A stretch of DNA of 64,000 bases from Marinomonas phaeophyticola (lineage in GTDB: Bacteria > Pseudomonadota > Gammaproteobacteria > Pseudomonadales > Marinomonadaceae). Shown piece after piece: positions 1-8,815 of the stretch; position 1 is the first letter of the stretch; each line of letters opens with the position of its first letter. Made by a program: the position numbers and the translations under genes. The notes under the pieces were generated by a model. The model saw nothing but the letters and a program-made list of their open reading frames with translations. It searched no databases and was not told the DNA's origin. The DNA lies in contig NZ_JAPUBN010000015.1 in the NCBI RefSeq assembly GCF_026966905.1, forward strand, positions 186,001-250,000, read 5' to 3'.

Positions 1-807
1 GCGTTTGCTTCTCGCCGTTTGAATGAAGATAACAAACACAAACTGGGAATTTGTTTCCACTCTTTAAGAGCTGTCACTAAACCGCAAATTGAGACGGTTT
101 TGCAAGTGCTTGAGCAAAACAAAGTCGTGCATATTCACATCGCTGAACAGCAAAAAGAAGTACAAGACTGCTTAAGTTGGAGTAGACAAAGACCGGTGGA
201 ATGGTTGCATAATGAAATCGGATTGAGTGATCGTTGGTGCTTGATACACGCGACTCACCTAGATTCACAGGAACTCGCGACGATTGCATCTAGTCAAGCC
301 ATTGCTGGTTTATGCCCAACCACGGAAGCGAACTTAGGGGATGGTATTTTTCCTGCTGTAGATTTCGAACAGGCTCATGGTCGCTGGGGTATTGGTTCTG
401 ACAGTCATGTGAGCTTATCTATTGTAGAAGAGTTACGGACTTTAGAGTATGGTCAGCGTTTGCGTGATCAACAGCGAAATAGATTACACCGACCAGAACA
501 AAATAGGATAGGGGATAACCTCTTTACGCAAGCCCTTTTAGGCGGCAACCAAGCCTGTGATGTATCGCTTGGTTTAAAAGTAGGCTGTCGTGCCGACTTT
601 ATGTTGTTGGATGACTCCCATCCTTTTATCGCGGCCAGTCAGACGGCTGATGTACTGAATCGCTGGTTATTTGCGTGTAATGAAAACTTAGTTAAAGATG
701 TGTTTGTAGCTGGAGCCCCCGTCATTACGAATTTCCGCCATCGTTTAGAAGAGAGCAGCCGACAAGCATTCACACAGGTTATTAAAAAGGTTATGTACGA
801 TGAGTAG
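1..807 (+). CDS. hutF: Formimidoylglutamate deiminase, C-terminal part (5' end outside window)
   Basis: The frame is open from base 1, so only about the last 268 residues of a roughly 450-residue enzyme are present. HutF is a cytosolic zinc amidohydrolase that deiminates N-formimidoyl-L-glutamate to N-formylglutamate and ammonia in the five-step histidine pathway. Visible family marks are the metal-binding HIHIAEQ segment, the histidine in CLIHATHLD, and the catalytic aspartate in GIGSDSHVSLS followed by EELRTLEYGQRL. The stop overlaps the hutD start by 8 bp, which indicates translational coupling in one operon. The closely related guanine or chlorohydrolase families are possible, but the SDSHVSLS stretch and the hutD/hutC context favour HutF. 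Confidence 0.93.
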   Translation, partial: AFASRRLNEDNKHKLGICFHSLRAVTKPQIETVLQVLEQNKVVHIHIAEQQKEVQDCLSWSRQRPVEWLHNEIGLSDRWCLIHATHLDSQELATIASSQAIAGLCPTTEANLGDGIFPAVDFEQAHGRWGIGSDSHVSLSIVEELRTLEYGQRLRDQQRNRLHRPEQNRIGDNLFTQALLGGNQACDVSLGLKVGCRADFMLLDDSHPFIAASQTADVLNRWLFACNENLVKDVFVAGAPVITNFRHRLEESSRQAFTQVIKKVMYDE

Positions 808-1399
808 CTCCACGGGATACCGCATTCTAAATCAACCTCAATATCTACGTATGCCATGGAAAAATGGCCTTGGTGAGACTTTAGAAATAGCCTCGGCTAG
901 AGATGAAGCGGGTTTACGATTTCGAATCAGCCAAGCCGCCGTCGTAGAAAATGGGGTTTTTTCCGATTTCACTGGACTGCACCGCACCTTGGTTTTATTA
1001 AGCCATACTGGCATGAATTTAACTCATGAAAGCCAGGGTGAGAAAACGCAGAATCAGCTTCTTCATGCGTTGGATATGGCTCGCTTCGATGGCGGCGCAT
1101 TCACTCGGGCAAGCTTAATAGATGGACCTATTGAAGATCTAAATATAATGGTTCGGCATGAAGATGCTCATGCTAACGTAATGGCTCTTAACCATAATCA
1201 ATCAGTAGATATAACGCTAAGTGAAGACTCTTTTCTCTCTGCTTTTTATGCCAATCAAATGAGCCATATCACGTTACTTATTGAAGGAGAAACGCATCAA
1301 ATTGAGATGCTGGATAATAGCTTTTTGATATTCGAGCAAGGCGGTATTCTTTCGATAGAGTGCGGCAGCGGTATTTTTATTGATATTAGGGCACGGTGA
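800..1399 (+). CDS. hutD: HutD family protein
   Basis: A 199-residue protein of the HutD family, a bicupin-fold group always found in hut operons. Its role is not enzymatically settled; in Pseudomonas it has been proposed to limit hut expression, perhaps by sensing formylglutamate (known of the family, not seen here). N-terminal YLRMPWKNGLGETLEIA is the typical HutD opening, with WKNG and GxTxEIA-like residues. The ATG sits inside the hutF stop region, so the two are co-translated. It ends 8 bp before the 3' end of hutC on the other strand, leaving no room for a conventional terminator between the convergent genes. Confidence 0.9.
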   Translation: MSSSTGYRILNQPQYLRMPWKNGLGETLEIASARDEAGLRFRISQAAVVENGVFSDFTGLHRTLVLLSHTGMNLTHESQGEKTQNQLLHALDMARFDGGAFTRASLIDGPIEDLNIMVRHEDAHANVMALNHNQSVDITLSEDSFLSAFYANQMSHITLLIEGETHQIEMLDNSFLIFEQGGILSIECGSGIFIDIRAR

Positions 1400-1407
1400 G
1401 ACGACGG

Positions 1408-2169
1408 TTAGCGCCCAAAGTGCCCAAAAAGTTGGAATCTAGAGCCTGGATAGACTAAGCGAGCGGCGGTGACGATGTCATCACCAGACCAAGTACGGCG
1501 CTTTATTTGTAGGCAAGGTTCTTGTGTTGTAATTTGGAGCCGTTCGCATTCCTGTGTAGAGGGCATAACGGCTTCGACTAGATGTTCGCCTTCTGTCATT
1601 GGTGCAACGCTCATTAGGTATTCATAAGGCGTATGCTGAGTGAAATCTTGTTGGTTGTACTCCGGAGCCAAGACGGCGTTGACGATACGTTCTTCTATTT
1701 GAATGGGTAGGTCATTTTCAAAATGTAGGACGACAGAGCGAAAAATAGTATGGCTGGTTCGAATACCCAGCATCATGGCTTCTTCTACGGTCGCTCGGCC
1801 GGATTCAATGATCAACAACTCCGCTTTATGTTGATGCCCTCGAGCGGCAATTTCATCGGCAATATTGTGTACCTCGAACAAAGCTGAATGTGCTTTTTTC
1901 TTAGCAACGAATGTTCCTAGTCCCTGTTGTCGAACCAGTAAACCTTCTGCTGTTAGCTCTCGCAGCGCACGATTTACCGTCATCCGACTGACGCCTAATG
2001 TCTTGACGATTTCAGACTCAGAAGGCACGCGTTGATTTTCTTTCCATTCATCCGAAGCAATTTTTTGGCTAATGGCTTGCTTTAACTTTGCGTAGATAGG
2101 TTGTGGTGTGCTCGACAAATCATTAAATAAATTGTGCAGCATTGAGATTTTTTTATCGGTCACGGACAT
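1408..2169 (-). CDS. hutC: Histidine utilization repressor, GntR/HutC family
   Basis: A 253-residue GntR-type regulator. A winged helix-turn-helix lies around residues 22-95 (VPSESEIVKTLGVSRMTVNRALREL) and a UTRA ligand-binding domain fills about residues 105-245. HutC proteins bind urocanate, which releases them from hut promoters. It is convergent with hutF-hutD, so it is transcribed from its own promoter near 2200. The start at 2169 has only a weak ribosome site; an internal ATG nine residues further in is possible. No obvious HutC operator was recognised in the short upstream region. Adjacent hutF and hutD make the assignment firm. Confidence 0.9.
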   Translation of the reverse strand: MSVTDKKISMLHNLFNDLSSTPQPIYAKLKQAISQKIASDEWKENQRVPSESEIVKTLGVSRMTVNRALRELTAEGLLVRQQGLGTFVAKKKAHSALFEVHNIADEIAARGHQHKAELLIIESGRATVEEAMMLGIRTSHTIFRSVVLHFENDLPIQIEERIVNAVLAPEYNQQDFTQHTPYEYLMSVAPMTEGEHLVEAVMPSTQECERLQITTQEPCLQIKRRTWSGDDIVTAARLVYPGSRFQLFGHFGR

Positions 2170-2329
2170 ACCATTAATGAAAAGATGTGGCGAAATTATA
2201 CAGTGAGTCAGGTTTTTTAAACAACTGCTAGGCTATTTTCCTTGAATAATGAACTCTATGAAGAATGGCGTGTCTCAATTGAGTTAACCTATTTTTGTTC
2301 GTTACCCTATTCAATTCAAGGAGATATTT

Positions 2330-2779
2330 ATGAAAAAAATCATACCAGCGGCATTGCTTGCTCTGTCTATTTCGGCACCCGCTCTGGCGGTAGATGGCAT
2401 GATCAATGTTCAAAGTAACCACTCAGTGAAAGAGACGGCTGATCGTATGGAAGGTGTCTTAAAAGAGAAAGGCATGACGGTGTTTAATAGAATAAAGCAC
2501 TCTGAAGGGGCAAAAAATGTGGGTATTGAATTAAGAGACACGGAATTGGTTTTATTTGGTAATCCAAAAGTCGGTAGTCCTTTGATGCAATGTGCTCAGA
2601 GTATTGCGATTGAATTGCCTCAAAAAGCATTAATTTGGGAAGATGAAGCCCAAAATGTTTGGATTTCCTATAATGATCCAAAATACTTAGAGCAAAAGCA
2701 CAATCTAGTTGGCTGTGAAGCGGTTATTGAAAAGGTCGGCAATGCATTAGCTGGTATTACGAAAGCGGTTGCCTCTTAA
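2330..2779 (+). CDS. Exported DUF302 domain protein
   Basis: A 149-residue protein with a clear Sec signal peptide (MKKIIPAALLALSISAPALA, cleavage near residue 20) followed by a single DUF302 domain of about 125 residues. The domain shows the characteristic order of an early SVKETADRMEGVLKEKG helix, a central RDTELVLFGNPKVGSPLMQ segment and a late aromatic strand. DUF302 proteins are small periplasmic or cytosolic proteins of unknown biochemical role. A good ribosome site (AAGGAG) lies 6 bp before the ATG. It stands alone between hutC (divergent) and the HxlR regulator (convergent). Confidence 0.85.
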   Translation: MKKIIPAALLALSISAPALAVDGMINVQSNHSVKETADRMEGVLKEKGMTVFNRIKHSEGAKNVGIELRDTELVLFGNPKVGSPLMQCAQSIAIELPQKALIWEDEAQNVWISYNDPKYLEQKHNLVGCEAVIEKVGNALAGITKAVAS

Positions 2780-2860
2780 CGCCTTCATGATTAGAGGGTA
2801 ATCAAAGCCCAATAAGTGCGGTGGTTGCCGTAGTGAGGGCTTTGATTTTGACAAAGTCGG

Positions 2861-3241
2861 CTAAAGGTCGCTTTTGTTGCTAAGCGTTGGTGCCCAATCT
2901 TTAGCCCAATCCCCTAGAGGCTCTAAATGCTTAAAGAGGGCTCTACCATCCTCGGTTAGACTATAGCCATCCGCGGCTTTTTCAATTAAATGTGCGGCCC
3001 TTAACTCCTTTAACCGCGTATTGAGTACACTCGGGGAAGCCGAGCCGCAATGAGTTTGCAGGTCTCTAAAAGTACGATTGCTTCCACTTAAGCCCCATAA
3101 TATTCCCATAGCCCAGCGACGCCCCAATAAATCAAATAAGACCATGATAGGCTGACCGCTTTCGGAGCCTCGAACTGGACTGCCCACCGTCGGTAATGCC
3201 GTTTTCTCTTTCATGGTATTCGAGTTCTGACTATTGGCCAT
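2861..3241 (-). CDS. HxlR family winged-helix transcriptional regulator
   Basis: A 126-residue HxlR-type DNA-binding protein. The family core runs from about residue 30 to 118: a WAMGILWGLSGSNRTFRDLQ helix pair, LNTRLKELRAAHLIEK as recognition helix and wing start, and YSLTEDGRALFKHLEPLGDWA at the end. Residues 1-28 are a non-conserved N-terminal tail. It is divergent from the DMT exporter at 3364; the 122-bp region between them carries two near-identical palindromes, so it probably represses itself and the exporter. The inducer cannot be read from sequence; HxlR proteins commonly respond to electrophiles, redox signals or aromatics. Confidence 0.88.
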   Translation of the reverse strand: MANSQNSNTMKEKTALPTVGSPVRGSESGQPIMVLFDLLGRRWAMGILWGLSGSNRTFRDLQTHCGSASPSVLNTRLKELRAAHLIEKAADGYSLTEDGRALFKHLEPLGDWAKDWAPTLSNKSDL

Positions 3242-3291
3242 AATGTCTCTTTTTGAAAGTACGTTCTTTGAAGCAGGGTAGTCTAAAATTT

Positions 3292-3308
3292 GCTACTAAA
3301 TTAGTAGC
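3292..3308. promoter_or_regulatory. HxlR operator candidate 1
   Basis: A perfect 17-bp palindrome, half-site GCTACTAA, central A, half-site TTAGTAGC. It lies between the divergent regulator and exporter genes and is repeated with one mismatch at 3331. Arrangement and length suit a dimeric HxlR repressor; binding is inferred. Confidence 0.65.
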
Positions 3309-3330
3309 AAAAGTAGTGATCAATATGTAT

Positions 3331-3347
3331 GCTACTAATTTAATAGC
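3331..3347. promoter_or_regulatory. HxlR operator candidate 2
   Basis: Second copy of the palindrome, GCTACTAA-T-TTAATAGC, with a single departure from symmetry. It ends 16 bp before the start codon of the exporter at 3364, so occupancy would block its transcription or translation start. Confidence 0.6.
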
Positions 3348-3363
3348 GCTCTAAAGGACTACT

Positions 3364-4278
3364 ATGTCAAACAAATCATCACTAATCAACGTCTTACTGT
3401 GGGTGATACTGGCCTCTATGTGGGGTTCTTCCTTCGCGATGATTAAACTTGGTGTGGCCAGTTTAGACCCCGTTGTGATTGTGGCTGGCAGAATGTTGAT
3501 TGGCGCCGTGTTGATTTTTTGTGTCTTGATATGGGCTGGGCAAAGGCTCTCTTCTAATGCAAAAGTATGGCTTTCTTATACCATAGCTGGATTGTTAGGA
3601 AGTACGATTCCTTTTGTCATGATTACTTATGGCGAGCAATCTGTAGACAGCGCCTTAGCGTCTATTTTAATGGGGGTTGCTCCTGTTGCCACGGTTGTAT
3701 TAGCGGCGACGGTATTGCCAGATGAAAAGTTAACCAAACGAGTCGTAACTGGGCTGGTGTTTGCCGTGATGGGAGTGGTGATTTTGGTCGGCCCAAGTGC
3801 ATTACACTCTTTAGGAGATGACTTTATTGGCCAACTATCGATTATCTGTGCGGCACTTTGCTACGCCGCGAACACGGTTTATGTGAAGTGTTGTGTTAGG
3901 CGTCCGGCATTAGAAATGGCGTCTGGTTCTACCTTGGTTGGTGCGTTCTCCATTCTTCTTGTCACTTTTTTCATGGGGAAACATGAATTTATTATTGAGC
4001 CTACTATGATGTCCATTGGTGCCGTTGTGTATTTAGGTGTGTTTTCCACTGGTTGCGCCAATCTGATCTATTTTTATCTGGTACCTCGAATTGGTGCTAC
4101 CCGCATGTCACAAATTAATTTTGCCGTACCTGTTATGGGGAGTTTAATTGGTTTCTTCTTTCTTAATGAAATGTTAACCCTGCGACATCTGCTTGCTTTA
4201 GCTGTTATTGTGTTTGCGGTTTATCTCGTATTATCAGGCGCTAAACCCTCAGCGGGGAAAGCGCACGCTTCTCAGTGA
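3364..4278 (+). CDS. DMT superfamily (EamA) transporter, probable exporter
   Basis: A 304-residue inner-membrane protein with about ten hydrophobic helices arranged as two EamA repeats (roughly residues 8-142 and 155-292). N-terminal LLWVILASMWGSSFAMIKLG is the usual EamA first helix, and the second repeat has the typical tail ending in LLALAVIVFAVYLVLSG. Members export amino acids, metabolites or toxic compounds, and the substrate cannot be told. A ribosome site (AAAGGA) precedes the ATG. Divergence from an HxlR regulator with shared operators suggests induction by a small molecule that this protein then exports. Confidence 0.85.
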   Translation: MSNKSSLINVLLWVILASMWGSSFAMIKLGVASLDPVVIVAGRMLIGAVLIFCVLIWAGQRLSSNAKVWLSYTIAGLLGSTIPFVMITYGEQSVDSALASILMGVAPVATVVLAATVLPDEKLTKRVVTGLVFAVMGVVILVGPSALHSLGDDFIGQLSIICAALCYAANTVYVKCCVRRPALEMASGSTLVGAFSILLVTFFMGKHEFIIEPTMMSIGAVVYLGVFSTGCANLIYFYLVPRIGATRMSQINFAVPVMGSLIGFFFLNEMLTLRHLLALAVIVFAVYLVLSGAKPSAGKAHASQ

Positions 4279-4360
4279 ATGTTTAGATAATCGAGCCTAA
4301 TTCAACTAATAGAAACAGCACATTGCATAAAACGGATCGTTTGAAGAGTGAACGTTCTGT

Positions 4361-5554
4361 TTATTTATCGGAAAAACTGTCCGCAATCGGTTTTGTACTG
4401 ACCCCGTGAATAAAGACACTGAACAAAATCGTTGTCATTGCTACGGTCGCAATGAACGATTTACCTTCTATTTGAGTATCAATCACCATTAAAGTAAAAA
4501 CGATAGAGGCCAGTCCCCGTGGTCCAAACCAAGCAAATGTGAACCTTTCTTTTAGGTCTAAAGCCGTAAAACTTAAAGAAAGCATAACCGGAATGATGCG
4601 AATTAAGGTCGTGCTTAATAATGCATAAAGCACAATGGTCAGATTGATTTCTGGAATAACAAGGTAAGCAACCACAAAACCAAATAAGCACCAGATGAGT
4701 AAAGAAATAAAGTTCGCGATATGCTCACTGTCTTCGATCAAGGGCTTACTCATGTGCTTGGGTGCAAATTTATCAAACAATAAGCCAGCAACAAAAGCGG
4801 CGATAAAACCGCTACTATGCAACGTTTGAGCTAATGAAAAGACCAAGACCGCAAAGCCTAGTAAAAGGTAAGGGCTAGAATGATTCGCAAAATAGCGATG
4901 GGTCATAGCGAAGCGCAAAAGTGCAATAAAAGCAAAGGTGCTGATTAGGGCAATAATGACGGCGCCCCCTAACTCTCTGGCAAAAATGGTAGCGATTTCT
5001 AAAGAGCTTAGCGTCGTGTCTGGATGGTTGGCGAGCAGAATAAAAATTAGGAAAAGCGGTACACATAAGCCATCGTTTAGCCCGCTTTCGGTATTAATGC
5101 CTTCACGAATTTTGGCTGGCACGGACATGTTTTCTAGCAGACCTTTGCTTAATGCCGCATCTGTCGGAGTCAGAATAATGGCGATGAGCGCCGCTTGAAT
5201 TAAGGTCAAATCAACAAATAAGAGTAAGGCGGTGCCTATGCCTAATAACAGGGTGAGTGGTAAAGCAACAAAGAGTAATAAGCTCGGATATTGAATACTG
5301 TGCTTAAGGACGCTCAGTTTCGCCTTCGCCGCATCGGTAAACAAAAAGACGCTCAAAGTCATCTCGATTAAAGGCAAAGCATAATCCAATCCACCCGCCA
5401 AATTAGCCCCTTCATTAGGGACAAAATACGCAATCAAGACTCCGCCGAGCACAAAAAACATCGGCCCGCTGATGTCTTTTCTAGACAAAGGTCGAATCGA
5501 AATGGAATAGATTAAAAACAATCCACTAACAACGGCCAATACCGCGTATAACAT
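4361..5554 (-). CDS. CPA1 family cation:proton antiporter
   Basis: A 397-residue polytopic membrane protein with 11-12 hydrophobic helices. Family marks are LTPTDAALSKGL (the helix 5 region with the ion-binding aspartate), GLNDGLCVPLFL and a glycine-rich FGPRGLASIVFTLMVI helix near the end. It probably exchanges Na+ or K+ for H+ across the inner membrane, with a role in pH and salt balance. The frame is open 44 codons further upstream, but the ATG at 5554 begins the first membrane helix (MLYAVLAVVSGLFLIYSI) and has GGGAGAAGG at the right distance. No C-terminal regulatory domain is present. Confidence 0.85.
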   Translation of the reverse strand: MLYAVLAVVSGLFLIYSISIRPLSRKDISGPMFFVLGGVLIAYFVPNEGANLAGGLDYALPLIEMTLSVFLFTDAAKAKLSVLKHSIQYPSLLLFVALPLTLLLGIGTALLLFVDLTLIQAALIAIILTPTDAALSKGLLENMSVPAKIREGINTESGLNDGLCVPLFLIFILLANHPDTTLSSLEIATIFARELGGAVIIALISTFAFIALLRFAMTHRYFANHSSPYLLLGFAVLVFSLAQTLHSSGFIAAFVAGLLFDKFAPKHMSKPLIEDSEHIANFISLLIWCLFGFVVAYLVIPEINLTIVLYALLSTTLIRIIPVMLSLSFTALDLKERFTFAWFGPRGLASIVFTLMVIDTQIEGKSFIATVAMTTILFSVFIHGVSTKPIADSFSDK

Positions 5555-5820
5555 CTTTACCTTCTCCCTAAATAGTATGTGTTTTACTGAGTCAAATTGA
5601 AGGAGAGTATTAAAACAGAATACAGTAAAGGATGCTTCGGTTGTTTGTTGACTGTGTGATTTTAGATCTCGTAACAGAGATGCCATGTAACCAATAGGTC
5701 AACGGCTGAACGCTTGCACTGATTTTTTCGGTGGTACGAAACTCATGGAAGCCATTGTATCTAATGAAAAGTAGGTCTTTCGATGGATGACTTACTATAA
5801 GGGTTGAATGATATTCTCTC

Positions 5821-7461
5821 TTACCCCCAAATCACTTGATTGCGGCCAGCGGCTTTTGCTTCGTACATGGCTTTATCGGCTCGTTGGAAGCATTTTTTAA
5901 AGGATTCATTGAGCCTAATTGTGGCTATGCCTGCACTAAAGGTTAGGCGTTTGATAGGAGGAAATTCTGTTTTCGATATTTGTTGGCGTAATGTTTCCAT
6001 ATAACTGTAAGCCGTATCGGGTTCGACGTCAGGAATTAGGATGACAAATTCTTCACCACCCCATCGGCAAACAATATTATCATTATCACTCGTTAGTTCA
6101 TTTGCGAGGCTACACAACACATCATCGCCAATTTCGTGCCCGAACTGGTCGTTTACTTCTTTGAAATGGTCGATATCTAACACAACGAGAGAGACTGGGC
6201 GTTTGTTTTTCTTGGCGCGAGAGGTTTCTTTGTCGACCAAGGTGTTGAATGCTCTGCGGTTGTAAAGTTTGGTGAGAGGGTCTTGAGAGGCAATTTTTTC
6301 GAGCTTGTTATTTTGCTCTTTGAGTATGATGTTCTTCTCGGAAACTTCCTGTGTGCGTTGATCCACCATTTCCTCTAAAAAAGTAGTATGAGTTTGTATG
6401 GTTTTAATCGTATCGTAGAAAGCCTTAGAAAGTTGGCCTATTTCATCTTTAGAATCAATGACTTTGACGTTATTGTGATCACTCTTAACGAAGGCTTTTA
6501 CTTCCTTGGTAAGCTGTCTTAGTGGCGAGGTGATTTTGTTTGATAACTTGATGATTAATAATAAAAAAACCACCATTAATATCAGTGCAGTGATGAGCAC
6601 GTTGTATAATATTTCATAAATGTTATGGAATATTTCAGACTCTTTGGTGGTGACGAATAAAGTCCAATCTGGCAGGTTTTTTATCTTAGAGAAGGTCACT
6701 ATTTTTGACTCATCGATACTGGCATCTTCGTAATGGCCATATCCATTATCCTGTACCTTGGTTTGTTTCACTATGTCCCCAAAACCTGGATAGCTTTCGC
6801 TGTTCTCTGTGGACAATTGCACCGTCATAATAAAGTCCTTATTCGGATGGGAGACAACGGTTCTATTGGAATCAGCGAGCCATGCATAACTGCCTTTCGT
6901 GAGTTTAATAGCAGAGAGTTTTTCATTGAGAACGTTCAGAGGAACGGCCACGGCGATGGTGCCAGCCCAAGCTTTCTGATCATTCCAAATAGGGACGGCG
7001 ACTATGATCACGGGTTCTTTTTCAAACTTACTTAATACAGGGACTGTAATATTGTGCTCTTTGCCTACCCACTGTTCACCTTGAATAAAGGAAGGATGGG
7101 TGACCTTGTTAGTATTGCCTTTTGAGTCGGTTAAGATGAGGTTTTGATCTATATATATGGCATTGATAAAGTCGCCATCTCCTACCTCCATTAATCTATT
7201 TAACTGTGCATTAATGCTTTGCTTATTTCCTTGTCTTATTAAAGGGTTGTCACTAAGCATTTTTAACATGGCAATGTATTGACTGAATTCTTGACTCAGT
7301 ATTTCCGCATGCATGGTTGATATTTCAGCGGATTTTACTAGCTCCAACTCCAGCACACGGTTACGCTCATTTAGAAAGGTCGTGAGCAGTAGGGTAGAAA
7401 TAAAAGCGATTATCACTAAAGAGTATGTGGTGATGATCTTGGTTTTTATTGTTTTTAACAT
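5821..7461 (-). CDS. Membrane diguanylate cyclase with Cache sensor (dCache-HAMP-GGDEF)
   Basis: A 546-residue protein: membrane helix about 8-29, periplasmic double-Cache sensor about 35-275, second helix about 285-305, HAMP about 305-360, short coiled coil, then GGDEF about 385-545. The active-site motif is RWGGEEF, so it should make cyclic-di-GMP from GTP. The usual inhibitory RxxD site just upstream is replaced by DNDN, so product inhibition through that site is not expected. Cache domains bind small ligands such as amino or organic acids. The start at 7461 is chosen over an in-frame TTG four codons upstream because AGGAGT lies 5 bp before it. Confidence 0.9.
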   Translation of the reverse strand: MLKTIKTKIITTYSLVIIAFISTLLLTTFLNERNRVLELELVKSAEISTMHAEILSQEFSQYIAMLKMLSDNPLIRQGNKQSINAQLNRLMEVGDGDFINAIYIDQNLILTDSKGNTNKVTHPSFIQGEQWVGKEHNITVPVLSKFEKEPVIIVAVPIWNDQKAWAGTIAVAVPLNVLNEKLSAIKLTKGSYAWLADSNRTVVSHPNKDFIMTVQLSTENSESYPGFGDIVKQTKVQDNGYGHYEDASIDESKIVTFSKIKNLPDWTLFVTTKESEIFHNIYEILYNVLITALILMVVFLLLIIKLSNKITSPLRQLTKEVKAFVKSDHNNVKVIDSKDEIGQLSKAFYDTIKTIQTHTTFLEEMVDQRTQEVSEKNIILKEQNNKLEKIASQDPLTKLYNRRAFNTLVDKETSRAKKNKRPVSLVVLDIDHFKEVNDQFGHEIGDDVLCSLANELTSDNDNIVCRWGGEEFVILIPDVEPDTAYSYMETLRQQISKTEFPPIKRLTFSAGIATIRLNESFKKCFQRADKAMYEAKAAGRNQVIWG

Positions 7462-8007
7462 GCCACTCCTCAATAAATAATAGCCAAAAATATAGGAATA
7501 AGTCGCGCCTGTTGCATCGCCTTGTATGAGTATGTTTCTAACGTCCTCTACTAGAGACCTGACGGCAAGCGTTACTTTACGTGATGCGTTTAGCTTTAAA
7601 GATATGGTGTCAGTATAAAGCTAAAGGAGGTATTAATTTGTTGTTTTTTGTATGTTTGGCAACTCAACATAGTCAGTCTGAATACAAGCTGCACTAACTA
7701 GACTCATTATATTGTCTTATTTTAATACATTTTTGCTTCAAGATGGGAGAATTAAAGGCATTTTTGTCGATTGGCATGTAATTGCTCTGTTTTCAGACTT
7801 TTATGCATCAGAGCGTTATAAACCTGCTTTATAAGAGGGTTTTTAATAACGAATGAAGCAAGGTAATGCTTTGGAAGTTATTTCTATCACAACCTAATAG
7901 TCTCATCATTAAAAATAAAACATCGTTCTAAAAAAAATGATTTACCGTGTCTGATTATTGTTATGAAGGAGGAGATCGTTTAAAGTGCGTCTTCTATAGG
8001 AGGAATC
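7462..8007. other. Intergenic region upstream of kduD
   Basis: Nearly 550 bp without a convincing gene. It is AT-rich, has two strong purine-rich ribosome-like sites near its right end (AAGGAGGAG about 7966-7974 and TAGGAGGA at 7997-8004), and contains a degenerate KdgR-like site at 7916-7930. Promoters for the divergent cyclase and kduD must lie here. Confidence 0.5.
7916..7930. promoter_or_regulatory. Possible degenerate KdgR-like operator upstream of kduD
   Basis: TAAAAC-ATC-GTTCTA is an imperfect palindrome (five of six positions pair) resembling the GAAAC-N3-GTTTC core of KdgR sites. It lies about 130 bp before kduD, whose pathway the neighbouring IclR-type regulator should control. The match is weak on its own. 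Confidence 0.3.
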
Positions 8008-8073
8008 ATGACAAGAAAGACGTCAGCTTTTTTAATCATTAAAGTGAGTGATATGTATGCAAAATATGTTTGA
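8008..8073 (+). CDS. Possible 21-codon leader ORF overlapping the kduD start
   Basis: An ATG at 8008 has an almost ideal ribosome site (TAGGAGGA, 3 bp upstream) and opens a 21-codon frame (MTRKTSAFLII...) ending at 8073, inside the first codons of kduD in another frame. The kduD start itself has no good ribosome site, so translation of kduD could be coupled to this leader. It could equally be a gene remnant. No homology is recognised. Confidence 0.3.
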   Translation: MTRKTSAFLIIKVSDMYAKYV

Positions 8074-8815
8074 TTTGAGCAATAAAGTTGCCATTGTGAC
8101 TGGGTGTAATACCGGACTAGGTCAAGGTATGGCATTAGCTCTTGCGAAGGCGGGCGCCAATGTTGTTGGAGTGAATCGAAGAGTGCCGGCAGAAACCATG
8201 GAGCTGATGGAAAAAAGAGGATACCAGTTTCATAGTGTGATTGCGGACATGAGCAAAATAGCAAGTGTAAACCTCGTTATTAAAGAGGCGGTCGCGGCGT
8301 TTGGTAAAGTGGATATCTTGGTCAATAATGCTGGCATTATTCGTCGTAATGATTCGATTGATTTTACAGAAAAGGATTGGGACGATGTGATGGACCTCAA
8401 TGTTAAAGCGGTTTTCTTTATGTCTCAGGGTTTTGCTAAACAGGTGATCGCTCAAGGCACGGCGGGTAACATTATTAACATCGCCTCTATGTTGTCTTAT
8501 CAAGGCGGTATTCGAGTGCCTTCTTACACCGCATCCAAAAGTGGTGTCATGGGAGTGACTCGTCTACTGGCAAATGAGTGGGCCCAAAAGGGAATTAATG
8601 TGAATGCCATTGCTCCAGGTTATATGGCGACAGACAATACTACCGCGTTACGAGAAGATGAAGTTCGTTCTAATGAAATACTGGGTCGTATACCCTGTGG
8701 TCGTTGGGGAACGCCCGATGATATGGCTGGACCGATTGTGTTTTTGGCCAGTGAAGCGTCTCGCTATGTGAATGGGTATACTATTGCGGTGGATGGCGGT
8801 TGGCTAGCTCGGTAG
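8057..8815 (+). CDS. kduD: 2-dehydro-3-deoxy-D-gluconate 5-dehydrogenase (KduD/DhuD type)
   Basis: A 252-residue short-chain dehydrogenase. NAD(H)-binding TGCNTGLGQGMA lies near the N-terminus, NNAG near residue 90, the catalytic serine in NIASMLSYQ and the YTASK tyrosine-lysine pair near residue 157. TGCNTGLGQGMA and the DGGWLAR end are specific for the KduD group, which interconverts 2,5-diketo-3-deoxygluconate and 2-keto-3-deoxygluconate (KDG). Downstream kdgF and DhuI-type genes supply its substrate. An in-frame GTG at 8048 is an alternative start; a leader ORF with a better ribosome site overlaps the beginning. Confidence 0.88.
   Translation: MQNMFDLSNKVAIVTGCNTGLGQGMALALAKAGANVVGVNRRVPAETMELMEKRGYQFHSVIADMSKIASVNLVIKEAVAAFGKVDILVNNAGIIRRNDSIDFTEKDWDDVMDLNVKAVFFMSQGFAKQVIAQGTAGNIINIASMLSYQGGIRVPSYTASKSGVMGVTRLLANEWAQKGINVNAIAPGYMATDNTTALREDEVRSNEILGRIPCGRWGTPDDMAGPIVFLASEASRYVNGYTIAVDGGWLAR

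Noticed and set aside
4361..5686. Antiporter start at 5686, giving 44 extra N-terminal residues
   Set aside because: The extra residues are hydrophilic and unlike the family; the ATG at 5554 begins the first membrane helix and has GGGAGAAGG at proper distance.
7980..8264. 94-codon minus-strand frame across the kduD start
   Set aside because: It overlaps kduD and the leader in antisense, has no ribosome site, and shows no family resemblance.
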